Positions 22,474-36,222 of a stretch of DNA of 64,000 bases are shown here, piece after piece. The notes under the pieces are model-generated. The model made no database searches. It had not been told where the DNA came from and saw only the letters and a list, made by a program, of their open reading frames with translations. A program made the position numbers and the translations under genes. This DNA is from Euonymus europaeus (Eukaryota > Streptophyta > Magnoliopsida > Celastrales > Celastraceae), in assembly GCA_963580455.1 (NCBI GenBank), contig OY756967.1:12608501-12672500 (forward strand). The letters are read 5' to 3'. The stretch's first letter is position 1. Each line of letters begins with the position of its first letter.

Positions 22474-25400
22474 GAGCAACTTCGGACTATCAAAGTTTCT
22501 CGGTGTACACTTTTGATTGTTCTTCTTTGTTAAATTTTACGAAAACGATCTTCCAGGATTATTTCGATGCCAAAACACCAACTTTAAATGACAAATGGAC
22601 AAAATCGTTAAAAGCTCCTCCAGAGAGAGAGTTGAGCAACTTCAGAAAATTAAAGTTGCTCGGTGTACACTTTTTATTGTTCTTCTATGTTAAAGTTTAC
22701 GAAAATGAGCTTCCAGGAGTATTACGATGCCAAAACTCCAACTTTCTATGACAAATGGACAGAACCATTGAAAGATCCCTCATAGAGAGAGTTGAGCAAC
22801 TTCGGAAAATCAAAGTTGCTCGGTGTACACTTTTTATTGTTCTTCTATGTTAAATTTTACGAAAATGAGCTTTTAGGATTATTTCGATGCTAAAACACCA
22901 ACTTTCTATGAGAAATGGACAAAACCGTTAAAAGCCCCTCCATAGAGAGAGTAGAGCAACTTCGGACCATCAAAGTTGCTCGGTGTACACTTTTTATTGT
23001 TCTTCTATGTTAAATATTTCGAAAATGAGCTTACATGATTATTTCGATGCCAAAACACGAACTTTTTATGACAAATAGACAAAACCGTTAAAAGCTCCTC
23101 CATAGAGAGAGTTGAGCAACTTCGGACAATCAAAGTTGCTCGTTGTACACTTTTTATTGTTCTTCTTTGTCAAATTTTACGAGTTTAAGCTTCCAGGATT
23201 ATTTCTATGCCAAAACAACAACTTTCTATGACATATGGACAAAACCGTTAAAAGCTCTCCCATAGAGAGAGTTGAGCAACTTCGGACAATCAAAGTTGCT
23301 CGATGTACACTTTTTATTGTTCTTCTATGTTAAATTTTACGAAAATGAGCTTCCAGGATTATTTCGATGCCAAAACACCAACTTTCTATGACAAATGGAC
23401 AAAACCGTTGAAAGCTCCTTCATAGAGAGAGTTGAGCAACTTCGGACAATCAAAGTTGCTCGGTGTACACTTTTTATTGTTCTTCTATGTTAAATTTTAC
23501 GAAAATGAGCTTTAAGGATTATTTTGATGCCAAAACACCAACTTTCTGTGACAAATAGACAAAACCGTTAAAAGACCCTCCATAGAGAGAGTAGAGCAAC
23601 TTCGGAAAATCAAAGTTGCTCGGTGTACACTTTTTATTGTTCTTCTATGTTAAATTTTACGAAAATGAGCTTCCATTATTATTTCGATGCCAAAACACAA
23701 ACTTTCTATGACAAAGAGGCAAAACCGTTAAAAGCTCCTCCATAGAGAGAGTTGAGCAACTTCGCACAATCAAAGTTGCTCGGTGTACACTTTTTATTGT
23801 TCTTCTTTGTCAAATTTTACGAGTATAAGTTTCCAGGATTATTTCGATGCCAAAAAAGCAACTTTTTTTGACAAATGGACAAAACCGTTAGAAGCTCCTC
23901 CATAGAGAGAGTTGAGCAACGTCGGACTATCAAAGTTGCTCGGTGTCCACTTTTTATTATTCTTCTATGTTAAATTTTACGAAAATGAGCTTCCACGATT
24001 ATTTCGATGTCAAAACAGCAACTTTCAATGACAAATTGACAAAACCGTTAAAAGCTCCTCCATAGAGAGAGTTGAGCAACTTCGGACTATCATAGTTGCT
24101 CGGTGTACACTTTTTATTGTTCTTCTATGTTAAATTTTACGAAAATGAGCTTCCAGGATTATTTCGATGCCAAAACACCAACTTTCTATGACAAATGGAC
24201 AAAACCGTTGAAAGCTCCTTCATAGAGAGAGTTGAGCAACTTCGGACAATCAAAGTTGCTCGGTGTACACTTTTTATTGTTCTTCTATGTTAAATTTTAC
24301 GAAAATGAGCTTTTAGGATTATTTTGATGCCAAAACACCAACTTTCTGTGACAAATGGACAAAACCGTTAAAAGACCCTCCATAGAGAGAGTAGAGCAAC
24401 TTCGGAAAATCAAAGTTGCTCGGTGTACACTTTTTATTGTTCTTCTATGTTAAATTTTACGAAAATGAGCTTCCATTATTATTTCGATGCCAAAACACAA
24501 ACTTTCTATGACAAAGAGGCAAAACCGTTAAAAGCTCCTCCATAGAGAGAGTTGAGCAACTTCGCACAATCAAAGTTGCTCGGTGTACACTTTTTATTGT
24601 TCTTCTTTGTCAAATTTTACGAGTATAAGTTTCCAGGATTATTTCGATGCCAAAAAAGCAACTTTTTTTGACAAATGGACAAAACCGTTAAAAGCTCCTC
24701 CGTAGAGAGAGTTGAGCAACTTCGGACTATCAAAGTTGCTCGGTGTACACTTTTTATTGTTCTTCTATGTTAAATTTTACGAAAATGAGCTTCCACGATT
24801 ATTTCGATGTCAAAACAGCAACTTTCTATGACAAATTGACAAAACCATTAAAAGCTCCTCCAGAGAGAGGGTTGAGCAACTTCGGACTATCAAAGTTGCT
24901 CGGTGTACACTTTTATTGTTCTTCTATGTTAAATTTTACGAAAATGAGCTTCCAGGATTATTTCGATGTCAAAACAGCAACTTTCTATGACAAATTGACA
25001 ATACCGTTAAAAGCTCCTCCATAGAGAGAGTTGAGCAATTTCGGACTATCAAAGTTGCTCGGTGTACACTTTTTACTGTTCTTCTATGTTAAATTTTACG
25101 AAAATGAGCTTCCAGGATTATTTCGATGCCAAAACACCAACTTTCTATGACAATTGGACAAAACCGTTAAAAGCACCTTCATAAAAAGAGGTGAGCAACT
25201 TCGGAAAATCAAAGTTGCTCGGTGTACACTTTTTATTGTTCTTCTATGTTAAATTTTACGAAAATGAGCTTCCAGGATTATTTTGATGCCAAAACACCAA
25301 CTTTCTATGACAAATGGACAAAACCGTTGAAAGCTCCTTCATAGAGAGAGTTGAGCAACTTCGGACAATCAAAGTTGCTCGGTGTACACTTTTTATTGTT

Positions 25401-26950
25401 GTTCTATGTTAAATTTTACGAAAATGAGCTTCCAGGATTATTTCGATGCCAAAACACCAACTTTCTATGACAAATGGACAAAACCGTTGAAAGCTCCTTC
25501 ATAGAGAGAGTTGAGCAACTTCGGACAATCAAAGTTGCTCGATGTACACTTTTTATTGTTCTTCTATGTTAAATTTTACGAAAATGAGCTTCCAGGATTA
25601 TTTCGATGCCAAAACACCAACTTTCTATGACAAATGGACAAAACCGTTGAAAGCTCCTCCATAAAGAGAGTTGAGCAACTTCGGACAATCAAAGTTGCTC
25701 GGTGTACACTTTTTATTGTTCTTCTTTGTCAAATTTTACGAAAATGAGCTTTAAGGATTATTTTGATGCCAAAACACCAACTTTCTGTGACAAATAGACA
25801 AAACCGTTAAAAGACCCTCCATAGAGAGAGTAGAGCAACTTCGGAAAATCAAAGTTGCTCGGTGTACACTTTTTATTGTTCTTCTATGTTAAATTTTACG
25901 AAAATGAGCTTCCATTATTATTTCGATGCCAAAACACAAACTTTCTATGACAAAGAGGCAAAACCGTTAAAAGCTCCTCCATAGAGAGAGTTGAGCAACT
26001 TCGCACAATCAAAGTTGCTCGGTGTACACTTTTTATTGTTCTTCTTTGTCAAATTTTACGAGTATAAGTTTCCAGGATTATTTCGATGCCAAAAAAGCAA
26101 CTTTTTTTGACAAATGGACAAAATCGTTAGAAGCTCCTCCATAGAGAGAGTTGAGCAACGTCGGACTATCAAAGTTGCTCGGTGTACACTTTTTATTATT
26201 CTTCTATGTTAAATTTTACGAAAATGAGCTTCCACGATTATTTCGATGTCAAAACAGCAACTTTCAATGACAAATTGACAAAACCGTTAAAAGCTCCTCC
26301 AGAGAGAGAGTTGAGCAACTTCGGACTATCATAGTTGCTCGGTGTACACTTTTTATTGTTCTTCTATGTTAAATTTTACGAAAATGAGCTTCCAGGATTA
26401 TTTCGATGCCAAAACACCAACTTTCTATGACAAATGGACAAAACCGTTGAAAGCTCCTTCATAGAGAGAGTTGAGCAACTTCGGACAATCAAAGTTGCTC
26501 GGTCTACACTTTTTATTGTTCTTCTATGTTAAATTTTACGAAAATGAGCTTTTAGGATTATTTTGATGCCAAAACACCAACTTTCTGTGACAAATGGACA
26601 AAACCGTTAAAAGACCCTCCATAGAGAGAGTAGAGCAACTTCGGAAAATCAAAGTTGCTCGGTGTACACTTTTTATTGTTCTTCTATGTTAAATTTTACG
26701 AAAATGAGCTTCCATTATTATTTCGATGCCAAAACACAAACTTTCTATGACAAAGAGGCAAAACCGTTAAAAGCTCCTCCATAGAGAGAGTTGAGCAACT
26801 TCGCACAATCAAAGTTGCTCGGTGTACACTTTTTATTGTTCTTCTTTGTCAAATTTTACGAGTATAAGTTTCCAGGATTATTTCGATGCCAAAAAGCAAC
26901 TTTTTTGACAAATGGACAAAACCGTTAAAAGCTCCTCCATAGAGAGAGTT

Positions 26951-29900
26951 GAGCAACTTCGGACTATCAAAGTTGCTCGGTGTACACTTTTTATTGTTCT
27001 TCTATGTTAAATTTTACGAAAATGAGCTTCCACGATTATTTCGATGTCAAAACAGCAACTTTCTATGACAAATTGACAAAACCATTAAAAGCTCCTCCAG
27101 AGAGAGGGTTGAGCAACTTCGGACTATCAAAGTTGCTCGGTGTACACTTTTATTGTTCTTCTATGTTAAATTTTACGAAAATGAGCTTCCAGGATTATTT
27201 CGATGTCAAAACAGCAACTTTCTATGACAAATTGACAATACCGTTAAAACCTCCTCCATAGAGAGAGTTGAGCAATTTCGGACTATCAAAGTTGCTCGGT
27301 GTACACTTTTTACTGTTCTTCTATGTTAAATTTTACGAAAATGAGCTTCCAGGATTATTTCGATGCCAAAACACCAACTTTTTATGACAATTGGACAAAA
27401 CCGTTAAAAGCACCTTCATAAAGAGAGGTGAGCAACTTCGGAAAATCAAAGTTGCTCGGTGTACACATTTTATTGTTCTTCTATGTTAAATTTTACGAAA
27501 ATGAGCTTCCAGGATTATTTTGATGCCAAAACACCAACTTTCTATGACAAATGGACAAAACCGTTGAAAGCTCCCTCATAGAGAGAGTTGAGCAACTTCG
27601 GACAATCAAAGTTGCTCGGTGTACACTTTTTATTGTTCTTCTATGTTAAATTTTTCGAAAATGAGCTTACATGATTATTTCGATGCCGAAACACCAACTT
27701 TCTATGACAAATAGACAAAACCGTTAAAAGCTCCTCCATAAAGAGAGTTGAGCAACTTCGGACAATCAAAGTTGCTCGTTGTACACTTTTTATTGTTCTT
27801 CTTTGTCAAATTTTACTAGTTTAAGCTTCCACGAACATTTCTATGCCAAAACAACAACTTTCTATCACAAATGGACAAAACCGTTAAAAGCTCTCCCATA
27901 GAGAGAGTTGAGCAACTTCGGACAATCAAAGTTGCTCGGTGTACACTTTTTATTGTTCATCTATGTTAAATTTTACGAAAATTAGCTTCTAGGATTATTT
28001 CGATGCCAAAACACCAACTTTCTATGACAAATGGACAAAACCGTTGAAGCTCCCTCACAGAGAGAGTTGAGCAACTTCGGAAAATCAAAGTTGCTCGGCG
28101 TACACTTTTTATTGTTCTTCCATGTTAAATTTTACGAAAATGAGCTTCCAGGATTATTTCGATGCAAAAACATCAACTTTCTATGACAAATGGACAAAAC
28201 CGATAAAAGCTCCTCCATAGAGAGAGTAGAGCAACTTCGGACAGTCAAAGTTGCTCTGTGTACACTTTTTATTGTTCTTCTATGTTAAATTTTACGAAAA
28301 TGAGCTTCCATTATTATTTCGATGCCAAAACACACACTTTCTATGACAAAGAGGCAAAACCGTTAAAAGCTCCTCCATAGAGAGAGTTGAGCAACTTCGC
28401 ACAATCAAAGTTGCTCGGTGTACACTTTTTATTGTTCTTCTTTGTCAAATTTTACGAGTATAAGTTTCCAGGATTATTTCGATGCCAAAAAAGCAACTTT
28501 TTTGACAAATGGACAAAACCGTTAGAAGCTCCTCCATAGAGAGAGTTGAGCAACTTCGGACTATCAAAGTTGCTCGGTGTACACTTTTTATTGTTCTTCT
28601 TTGTTAAATTTTACGAAAATGAGCTTCCACGATTATTTCGATGTCAAAACAGCAACTTTCAATGACAAATTGACAAAACCGTTAAAAGCACCCCCAGAGA
28701 GAGAGTTGAGCAACTTCAGACTATCATAGTTGCTCGGTGTACACTTTTTATTGTTCTTCTATGTTAAATTTTACGAAAATGAGCTTCCAGGATTATTTCG
28801 ATGCCAAAACACCAACTTTCTATGACAAATGGACAAAACCGTTGAAAGCTCCTTCATAGAGAGAGTTGAGCAACTTCGGACAATCAAAGTTGCTCGGTGT
28901 ACTCTTTTTATTGTTCTTCTATGTTAAATTTTACGAAAATGAGCTTTTAGGATTATTTTGATGCCAAAACACCAACTTTCTGTGACAAATGGACAAAACT
29001 GTTAAAAGACCCTCCATAGAGAGAGTAGAGCAACTTCGGAAAATCAAAGTTGCTCGGTGTACACTTTTTATTGTTCTTCTATGTTAAATTTTACGAAAAT
29101 GAGCTTCCATTATTATTTCGATGCCAAAACACAAACTTTCTATGACAAAGAGGCAAAACCGTTAAAAGCTCCTCCATAGAGAGAGTTGAGCAACTTCGCA
29201 CAATCAAAGTTGCTCGGTGTACACTTTTTATTGTTCTTCTTTGTCAAATTTTACGAGTATAAGTTTCCAGGATTATTTCGATGCCAAAAAAGCAACTTTT
29301 TTTGACAAATGGACAAAACCGTTAAAAGCTCCTCCATAGAGAGAGTTGAGCAACTTCGGACTATCAAAGTTGCTCGGTGTACACTTTTTATTGTTCTTCT
29401 ATGTTAAATTTTACGAAAATGAGCTTCCACGATTATTTCGATGTCAAAACAGCAACTTTCTTTGACAAATTGACAAAACCATTAAAAGCTCCTCTAGAGA
29501 GAGGGTTGAGCAACTTCGGACTATCAAAGTTGCTCGGTGTACACTTTTATTGTTCTTCTATGTTAAATTTTACGAAAATGAGCTTCCAGGATTATTTCGA
29601 TGTCAAAACAGCAACTTTCTATGACAAATTGACAATACCGTTAAAAGCTCCTCCATAGAGAGAGTTGAGCAATTTCGGACTATCAAAGTTGCTCGGTGTA
29701 CACTTTTTATTGTTCTTCTATGTTAAATTTTAAGAAAATGAGCTTCCAGTATTATTTCGATGCCAAAACACCAACTTTCTATGACAATTGGACAAAACCG
29801 TTAAAAGCTCCTTCATAAAGAGAGGTGAGCAACTTCGGAAAATCAAAGTTGCTCGGTGTACACTTTTTATTGTTCTTCTATGTTAAATTTTACGAAAATG

Positions 29901-32900
29901 AGCATCCAGGATTATTTTGATGCCAAAACACCAACTTTCTATGACAAATGGACAAAACCGTTGAAAGCTCCTTCATAGAGAGAGTTGAGCAACTTCGGAC
30001 AATCAAAGTTGCTCGGTGTACACTTTTTATTGTTCTTCTATGTTAAATTTTACGAAAATGAGCTTTTAGGATTATTTTGATGCCAAAACACCAACTTTCT
30101 GTGACAAATGGACAAAACCGTTAAAAGACCCTCCATAGAGAGAGTAGAGCAACTTTGGAAAATCAAAGTTGCTCGGTGTACACTTTTTATTGTTCTTCTA
30201 TGATAAATTTTACGAAAATGAGCTTCCATTATTATTTCGATGCCAAAACACAAACTTTCTATGACAAAGAGGCAAAACCGTTAAAAGCTCCTCCATAGAG
30301 AGAGTTGAGCAACTTCGCACAATTAAAGTTGCTCGGTGTACACTTTTTATTGTTCTTCTTTGTCAAATTTTACGAGTATAAGTTTCCAGGATTATTTCGA
30401 TGCCAAAAAAGCAACTTTTTTTGACAAATGGACAAAACCGTTAAAAGACCCTCCATAGAGAGAGTTGAGCAACTTCGGACTATCAAAGTTGCTCGGTGTA
30501 CACTTTTTATTGTTCTTCTATGTTAAATTTTACGAAAATGAGCTTCCACGATTATTTCGATGTCAAAACAGCAACTTTCTATGACAAATTGACAAAACCA
30601 TTAAAAGCTCCTCCAGAGAGAGGGTTGAGCAACTTCGGACTATCAAAGTTGCTCGGTGTACACTTTTATTGTTCTTCTATGTTAAATTTTACGAAAATGA
30701 GCTTCCAGGATTATTTCGATGTCAAAACAGCAACTTTCTATGACAAATTGACAATACCGTTAAAAGCTCCTCCATAGAGAGAGTTGAGCAATTTCGGACT
30801 ATCAAAGTTGCTCGGTGTACACTTTTTACTGTTCTTCTATGTTAAATTTTACGAAAATGAGCTTCCAGGATTATTTCGATGCCAAAACACCAACTTTCTA
30901 TGACAATTGGACAAAACCGTTAAAAGCACCTTCATAAAGAGAGGTGAGCAACTTCGGAAAATCAAAGTTGCTCGGTGTACACATTTTATTGTTCTTCTAT
31001 GTTAAATTTTACGAAAATGAGCTTCCAGGATTATTTTGATGCCAAAACACCAACTTTCTATGACAAATGGACAAAACCGTTGAAAGCTCCCTCATAGAGA
31101 GAGTTGAGCAACTTCGGACAATCAAAGTTGCTCGGTGTACACTTTTTATTGTTCTTCTATGTTAAATTTTTCGAAAATGAGCTTACATGATTATTTCGAT
31201 GCCGAAACACCAACTTTCTATGACAAATAGACAAAACCGTTAAAAGCTCCTCCATAAAGAGAGTTGAGCAACTTCGGACAATCAAAGTTGCTCGTTGTAC
31301 ACTTTTTATTGTTCTTCTTTGTCAAATTTTACTAGTTTAAGCTTCCACGAACATTTCTATGCCAAAACAACAACTTTCTATGACAAATGGACAAAACCGT
31401 TAAAAGCTCTCCCATAGAGAGAGTTGAGCAACTTCGGACAATCAAAGTTGCTCGGTGTACACTTTTTATTGTTCTTCTATGTTAAATTTTACGAAAATTA
31501 GCTTCTAGGATTATTTCGATGCCAAAACACCAACTTTCTATGACAAATGGACAAAACCGTTGAAGCTCCCTCACAGAGAGAGTTGAGCAACTTCGGAAAA
31601 TCAAAGTTGCTCGGCGTACACTTTTTATTGTTCTTCCATGTTAAATTTTACGAAAATGAGCTTCCAGGATTATTTCGATGCAAAAACATCAACTTTCTAT
31701 GACAAATGGACAAAACCGTTAAAAGCTCCTCCATAGAGAGAGTAGAGCAACTTCGGACAGTCAAAGTTGCTCTGTGTACACTTTTTATTGTTCTTCTATG
31801 TTAAATTTTACGAAAATGAGCTTCCATTATTATTTCGATGCCAAAACACACACTTTCTATGACAAAGAGGCAAAACCGTTAAAAGCTCCTCCATAGAGAG
31901 AGTTGAGCAACTTCGCACAATCAAAGTTGCTCGGTGTACACTTTTTATTGTTCTTCTTTGTCAAATTTTACGAGTATAAGTTTCCAGGATTATTTCGATG
32001 CCAAAAAAGCAACTTTTTTGACAAATGGACAAAACCGTTAGAAGCTCCTCCATAGAGAGAGTTGAGCAACTTCGGACTATCAAAGTTGCTCGGTGTACAC
32101 TTTTTATTGTTCTTCTTTGTTAAATTTTACGAAAATGAGCTTCCACGATTATTTCGATGTCAAAACAGCAACTTTCAATGACAAATTGACAAAACCGTTA
32201 AAAGCACCCCCAGAGAGAGAGTTGAGCAACTTCAGACTATCATAGTTGCTCGGTGTACACTTTTTATTGTTCTTCTATGTTAAATTTTACGAAAATGAGC
32301 TTCCAGGATTATTTCGATGCCAAAACACCAACTTTCTATGACAAATGGACAAAACCGTTGAAAGCTCCTTCATAGAGAGAGTTGAGCAATTTCGGACAAT
32401 CAAAGTTGCTCGGTGTACTCTTTTTATTGTTCTTCTATGTTAAATTTTACGAAAATGAGCTTTTAGGATTATTTTGATGCCAAAACACCAACTTTCTGTG
32501 ACAAATGGACAAAACTGTTAAAAGACCCTCCATAGAGAGAGTAGAGCAACTTCGGAAAATCAAAGTTGCTCGGTGTACACTTTTTATTGTTCTTCTATGT
32601 TAAATTTTACGAAAATGAGCTTCCATTATTATTTCGATGCCAAAACACAAACTTTCTATGACAAAGAGGCAAAACCGTTAAAAGCTCCTCCATAGAGAGA
32701 GTTGAGCAACTTCGCACAATCAAAGTTGCTCGGTGTACACTTTTTATTGTTCTTCTTTGTCAAATTTTACGAGTATAAGTTTCCAGGATTATTTCGATGC
32801 CAAAAAAGCAACTTTTTTTGACAAATGGACAAAACCGTTAAAAGCTCCTCCATAGAGAGAGTTGAGCAACTTCGGACTATCAAAGTTGCTCGGTGTACAC

Positions 32901-33976
32901 TTTTTATTGTTCTTCTATGTTAAATTTTACGAAAATGAGCTTCCACGATTATTTCGATGTCAAAACAGCAACTTTCTTTGACAAATTGACAAAACCATTA
33001 AAAGCTCCTCTAGAGAGAGGGTTGAGCAACTTCGGACTATCAAAGTTGCTCGGTGTACACTTTTATTGTTCTTCTATGTTAAATTTTACGAAAATGAGCT
33101 TCCAGGATTATTTCGATGTCAAAACAGCAACTTTCTATGACAAATTGACAATACCGTTAAAAGCACCTCCATAGAGAGAGTTGAGCAATTTCGGACTATC
33201 AAAGTTGCTCGGTGTACACTTTTTATTGTTCTTCTATGTTAAATTTTAAGAAAATGAGCTTCCAGTACTATTTCGATGCCAAAACACCAACTTTCTATGA
33301 CAATTGGACAAAACCGTTAAAAGCTCCTTCATAAAGAGAGGTGAGCAACTTCGGAAAATCAAAGTTGCTCGGTGTACACTTTTTATTGTTCTTCTATGTT
33401 AAATTTTACGAAAATGAGCATCCAGGATTATTTTGATGCCAAAACACCAACTTTCTATGACAAATGGACAAAACCGTTGAAAGCTCCTTCATAGAGAGAG
33501 TTGAGCAACTTCGGACAATCAAAGTTGCTCGGTGTACACTTTTTATTGTTCTTCTATGTTAAATTTTACGAAAATGAGCTTTTAGGATTATTTTGATGCC
33601 AAAACACCAACTTTCTGTGACAAATGGACAAAACCGTTAAAAGACCCTCCATAGAGAGAGTAGAGCAACTTCGGAAAATCAAAGTTGCTCGGTGTACACT
33701 TTTTATTGTTCTTCTATGATAAATTTTACGAAAATGAGCTTCCATTATTATTTCGATGCCAAAACACAAACTTTCTATGACAAAGAGGCAAAACCGTTAA
33801 AAGCTCCTCCATAGAGAGAGTTGAGCAACTTCGCACAATTAAAGTTGCTCGGTGTACACTTTTTATTGTTCTTCTTTGTCAACTTTTACGAGTATAAGTT
33901 TCCAGGATTATTTCGATGCCAAAAAAGCAACTTTTTTTGACAAATGGACAAAACCGTTAAAAGACCCTCCATAGAG
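26951..33976 (+). repeat. Large tandem duplication with 3,516-bp spacing
   Basis: 26,951-30,466 and 30,467-33,976 are 22-monomer units that match with about ten to twelve differences that I can find (above 99% identity). The spacing is 22 x 160 minus four single-base deletions, and the same four deletions appear in both copies. Shared markers include CACGAACATTTC, GGCGTACAC, TGTACTCTTTTT and the TATGATAAATTTT variant. Both copies end in an E monomer with an atypical AAAAGACCCTCC tail, which likely marks the exchange point. Confidence 0.88.
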
Positions 33977-34270
33977 AGAGTAGAGCAACTTCGGAAAATC
34001 AAAGTTGCTCGGTGTACACTTTTTATTGTTCTTCTATGATAAATTTTACGAAAATGAGCTTCCATTATTATTTCGATGCCAAAACACAAACTTTCTATGA
34101 CAAAGAGGCAAAACCGTTAAAAGCTCCTCCATAGAGAGAGTTGAGCAACTTCGCACAATTAAAGTTGCTCGGTGTACACTTTTTATTGTTCTTCTTTGTC
34201 AAATTTTACGAGTATAAGTTTCCAGGATTATTTCGATGCCAAAAAAGCAACTTTTTTTGATAAATGGAAA
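33641..34270 (+). repeat. 320-bp tandem dimer at the end of the 3.5-kb duplication
   Basis: 33,641-33,960 and 33,961-34,270 repeat the D-E pair with the TATGATAAATTTT marker and the AATTAAAG variant. The second copy ends in GATAAATGG followed by an extra A in the A-run (near 34,270). This dimer begins exactly at the AAGACCCTCC tail noted above, suggesting a second exchange at the same place. Confidence 0.75.
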
Positions 34271-34303
34271 AAAACCGTTAAAAGCTCCTCCATAGAGAGA
34301 GTT

Positions 34304-34943
34304 GAGCAACTTCGGACTATCAAAGTTGCTCGGTGTACACTTTTTATTGTTCTTCTATGTTAAATTTTACGAAAATGAGCTTCCACGATTATTTCGATGT
34401 CAAAACAGCAACTTTCTATGACAAATTGACAAAACCATTAAAAGCTCCTCCAGAGAGAGGGTTGAGCAACTTCGGACTATCAAAGTTGCTCGGTGTACAC
34501 TTTTTATTGTTCTTCTATGTCAAATTTTACGAAAATGAGCTTCCAGAATTATTTCGATGCCAAAACACCAACTTTCTATGACAAATGGACAAAACCGTTG
34601 AAAGCTCCTTCATAGAGAGAGTTGAGCAACTTCGGACAATCAAAGTTACTCGGTGTACACTTTTTATTGTTCTTCTATGTTAAATTTTACGAAAATGAAC
34701 TTCCACGATTATTTCGATGTCAAAACAGCAACTTTCTATGACAAATTGACAAAACCATTAAAAGCTCCTCCAGAGAGAGGGTTGAGCAACTTCGGACTAT
34801 CAAAGTTGCTCGGTGTACACTTTTTATTGTTCTTCTATGTCAAATTTTACGAAAATGAGCTTCCAGGATTATTTCGATGCCAAAACACCAACTTTCTATG
34901 ACAAATGGACAAAACCGTTGAAAGCTCCCTCACAGAGAGAGTT
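34304..34943 (+). repeat. Tandem dimer with 320-bp spacing
   Basis: 34,304-34,623 and 34,624-34,943 both pair an A monomer with a TATGTCAAATTTTACGAAAATG monomer, differing at a few bases (CCAGAATT versus CCAGGATT, GAGCTTCC versus GAACTTCC). Confidence 0.7.
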
Positions 34944-36222
34944 GAGCAACTTCGGAAAATCAAAGTTGCTCGGTGTACACTTTTTATTGTTCTTCCATGT
35001 TAAATTTTACGAAAATGAGCTTCCAGGATTATTTCGATGCAAAAACACCAACTTTCTATGACAAATGGACAAAACCGTTAAAAGCTCCTCCATTGAGAGA
35101 GTAGAGCAACTTCGGACAGTCAAAGTTGCTCTGTGTACACTTTTTATTGTTCTTCTATGTTAAATTTTACGAAAATGAGCTTCCATGATTATTTCGATGC
35201 CAAAACACCAACTTTCTATGACAAATAGACAAAACCGTTAAAAGCTTCTCCATAGAGAGAGTTGAGCAACTTCGGACAATCAAAGTTGCTCGTTGTACAC
35301 TTTTTATTGTTCTTCTTTGTCAAATTTTACAAGTATAAGCTTCCAGGATTATTTCGATGCCAAAACAGCAACTTTCTATGACAAATGGACAAAACCGTTA
35401 AAAGCTCCTCCATAGAGAGAGTTGAGCAACTTCGGACTATCAAAGTTGCTCGTTGTACACTTTTTATTGTTCTTCTATGTTAAATTTTACGAAAATGAGC
35501 TTCCAAGATTATTTCGATGCCAAAACACCAACTTTCTATGACAAATGGACAAAACCGTTAAAAGCTCCTCCATAAAGAGAGTTGAGCAACTTCGGAAAAT
35601 CAAAGTTGCTCGGTGTACACTTTTTATTGTTCTTCTATGTTAAATTTTACGAAAATGAGCTTCCAGGATTATTTCGATGCCAAAACACCAACTTTCTATG
35701 ACAAATGGACAAAACCGTTGAAAGCTCCTTCATAGAGAGAGTTGAGCAACTTCGGACAATCAAAGTTACTCGGTGTACACTTTTTATTGTTCTTCTATGT
35801 TAAATTTTACGAAAATGAGCTTTTAGGATTATTTTGATGCCAAAACACCAACTTTCTGTGACAAATGGACAAAACCGTTAAAAGACCCTCCATAGAGAGA
35901 GTAGGCAACTTCGGAAAATCAAAGTTGCTCGGTGTACACTTTTTATTGTTCTTCTATGTTAAATTTTACGAAAATGAGCTTCCATTATTATTTCGATGCC
36001 AAAACACAAACTTTCTATGACAAAGAGGCAAAACCGTTAAAAGCTCCTCCATAGAGAGAGTTGAGCAACTTCGCACAATCAAAGTTGCTCGGTGTACACT
36101 TTTTATTGTTCTTCTTTGTCAAATTTTACGAGTATAAGTTTCCAGGATTATTTCGATGCCAAAAAAGCAACTTTTTTTGACAAATGGACAAAACCGTTAA
36201 AAGCTCCTCCATAGAGAGAGTT

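Larger units (their letters stand above)
19938..24602 (+). repeat. Large tandem duplication with 2,382-bp spacing
   Basis: About 19,938-22,220 recurs at about 22,320-24,602. Shared private markers include the 18-bp-deleted monomer, GGTGTCCAC (near 21,562 and 23,943), ACATATGGAC and TTAAATATTTCG. By eye there are about six differences in 2.28 kb, including a missing C at 20,188 and GTTTACAC versus GTGTACAC near 20,600 and 22,983. Between the copies a junction monomer (22,220-22,315) has a different body and an extra A in GGACAAAAACCG. The spacing equals 15 monomers minus the 18-bp deletion. Confidence 0.85.

Noticed and set aside
30050..34089. Minus-strand open frames of 67 codons (30,050-30,253; 33,566-33,769; 33,886-34,089) and 91 codons (61,050-61,325)
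   Set aside because: Reverse-strand readings of the satellite C-D monomers that reappear wherever the same variants are duplicated.
34333..34581. Recurrent 82-codon open frame beginning MYTFYCSS, seen dozens of times (also 36,252, 37,052, 37,852, 41,670, 42,470, 47,730, 61,974) and a 93-codon variant at 16,301, 24,743, 26,980, 29,377, 30,496 and 32,893
   Set aside because: It is a translation of the satellite itself. 160 is not a multiple of three, so the frame rotates each monomer and hits a stop after about one and a half monomers. The 93-codon form comes from a one-base deletion in the T-run. No start context, domain or selection signal.
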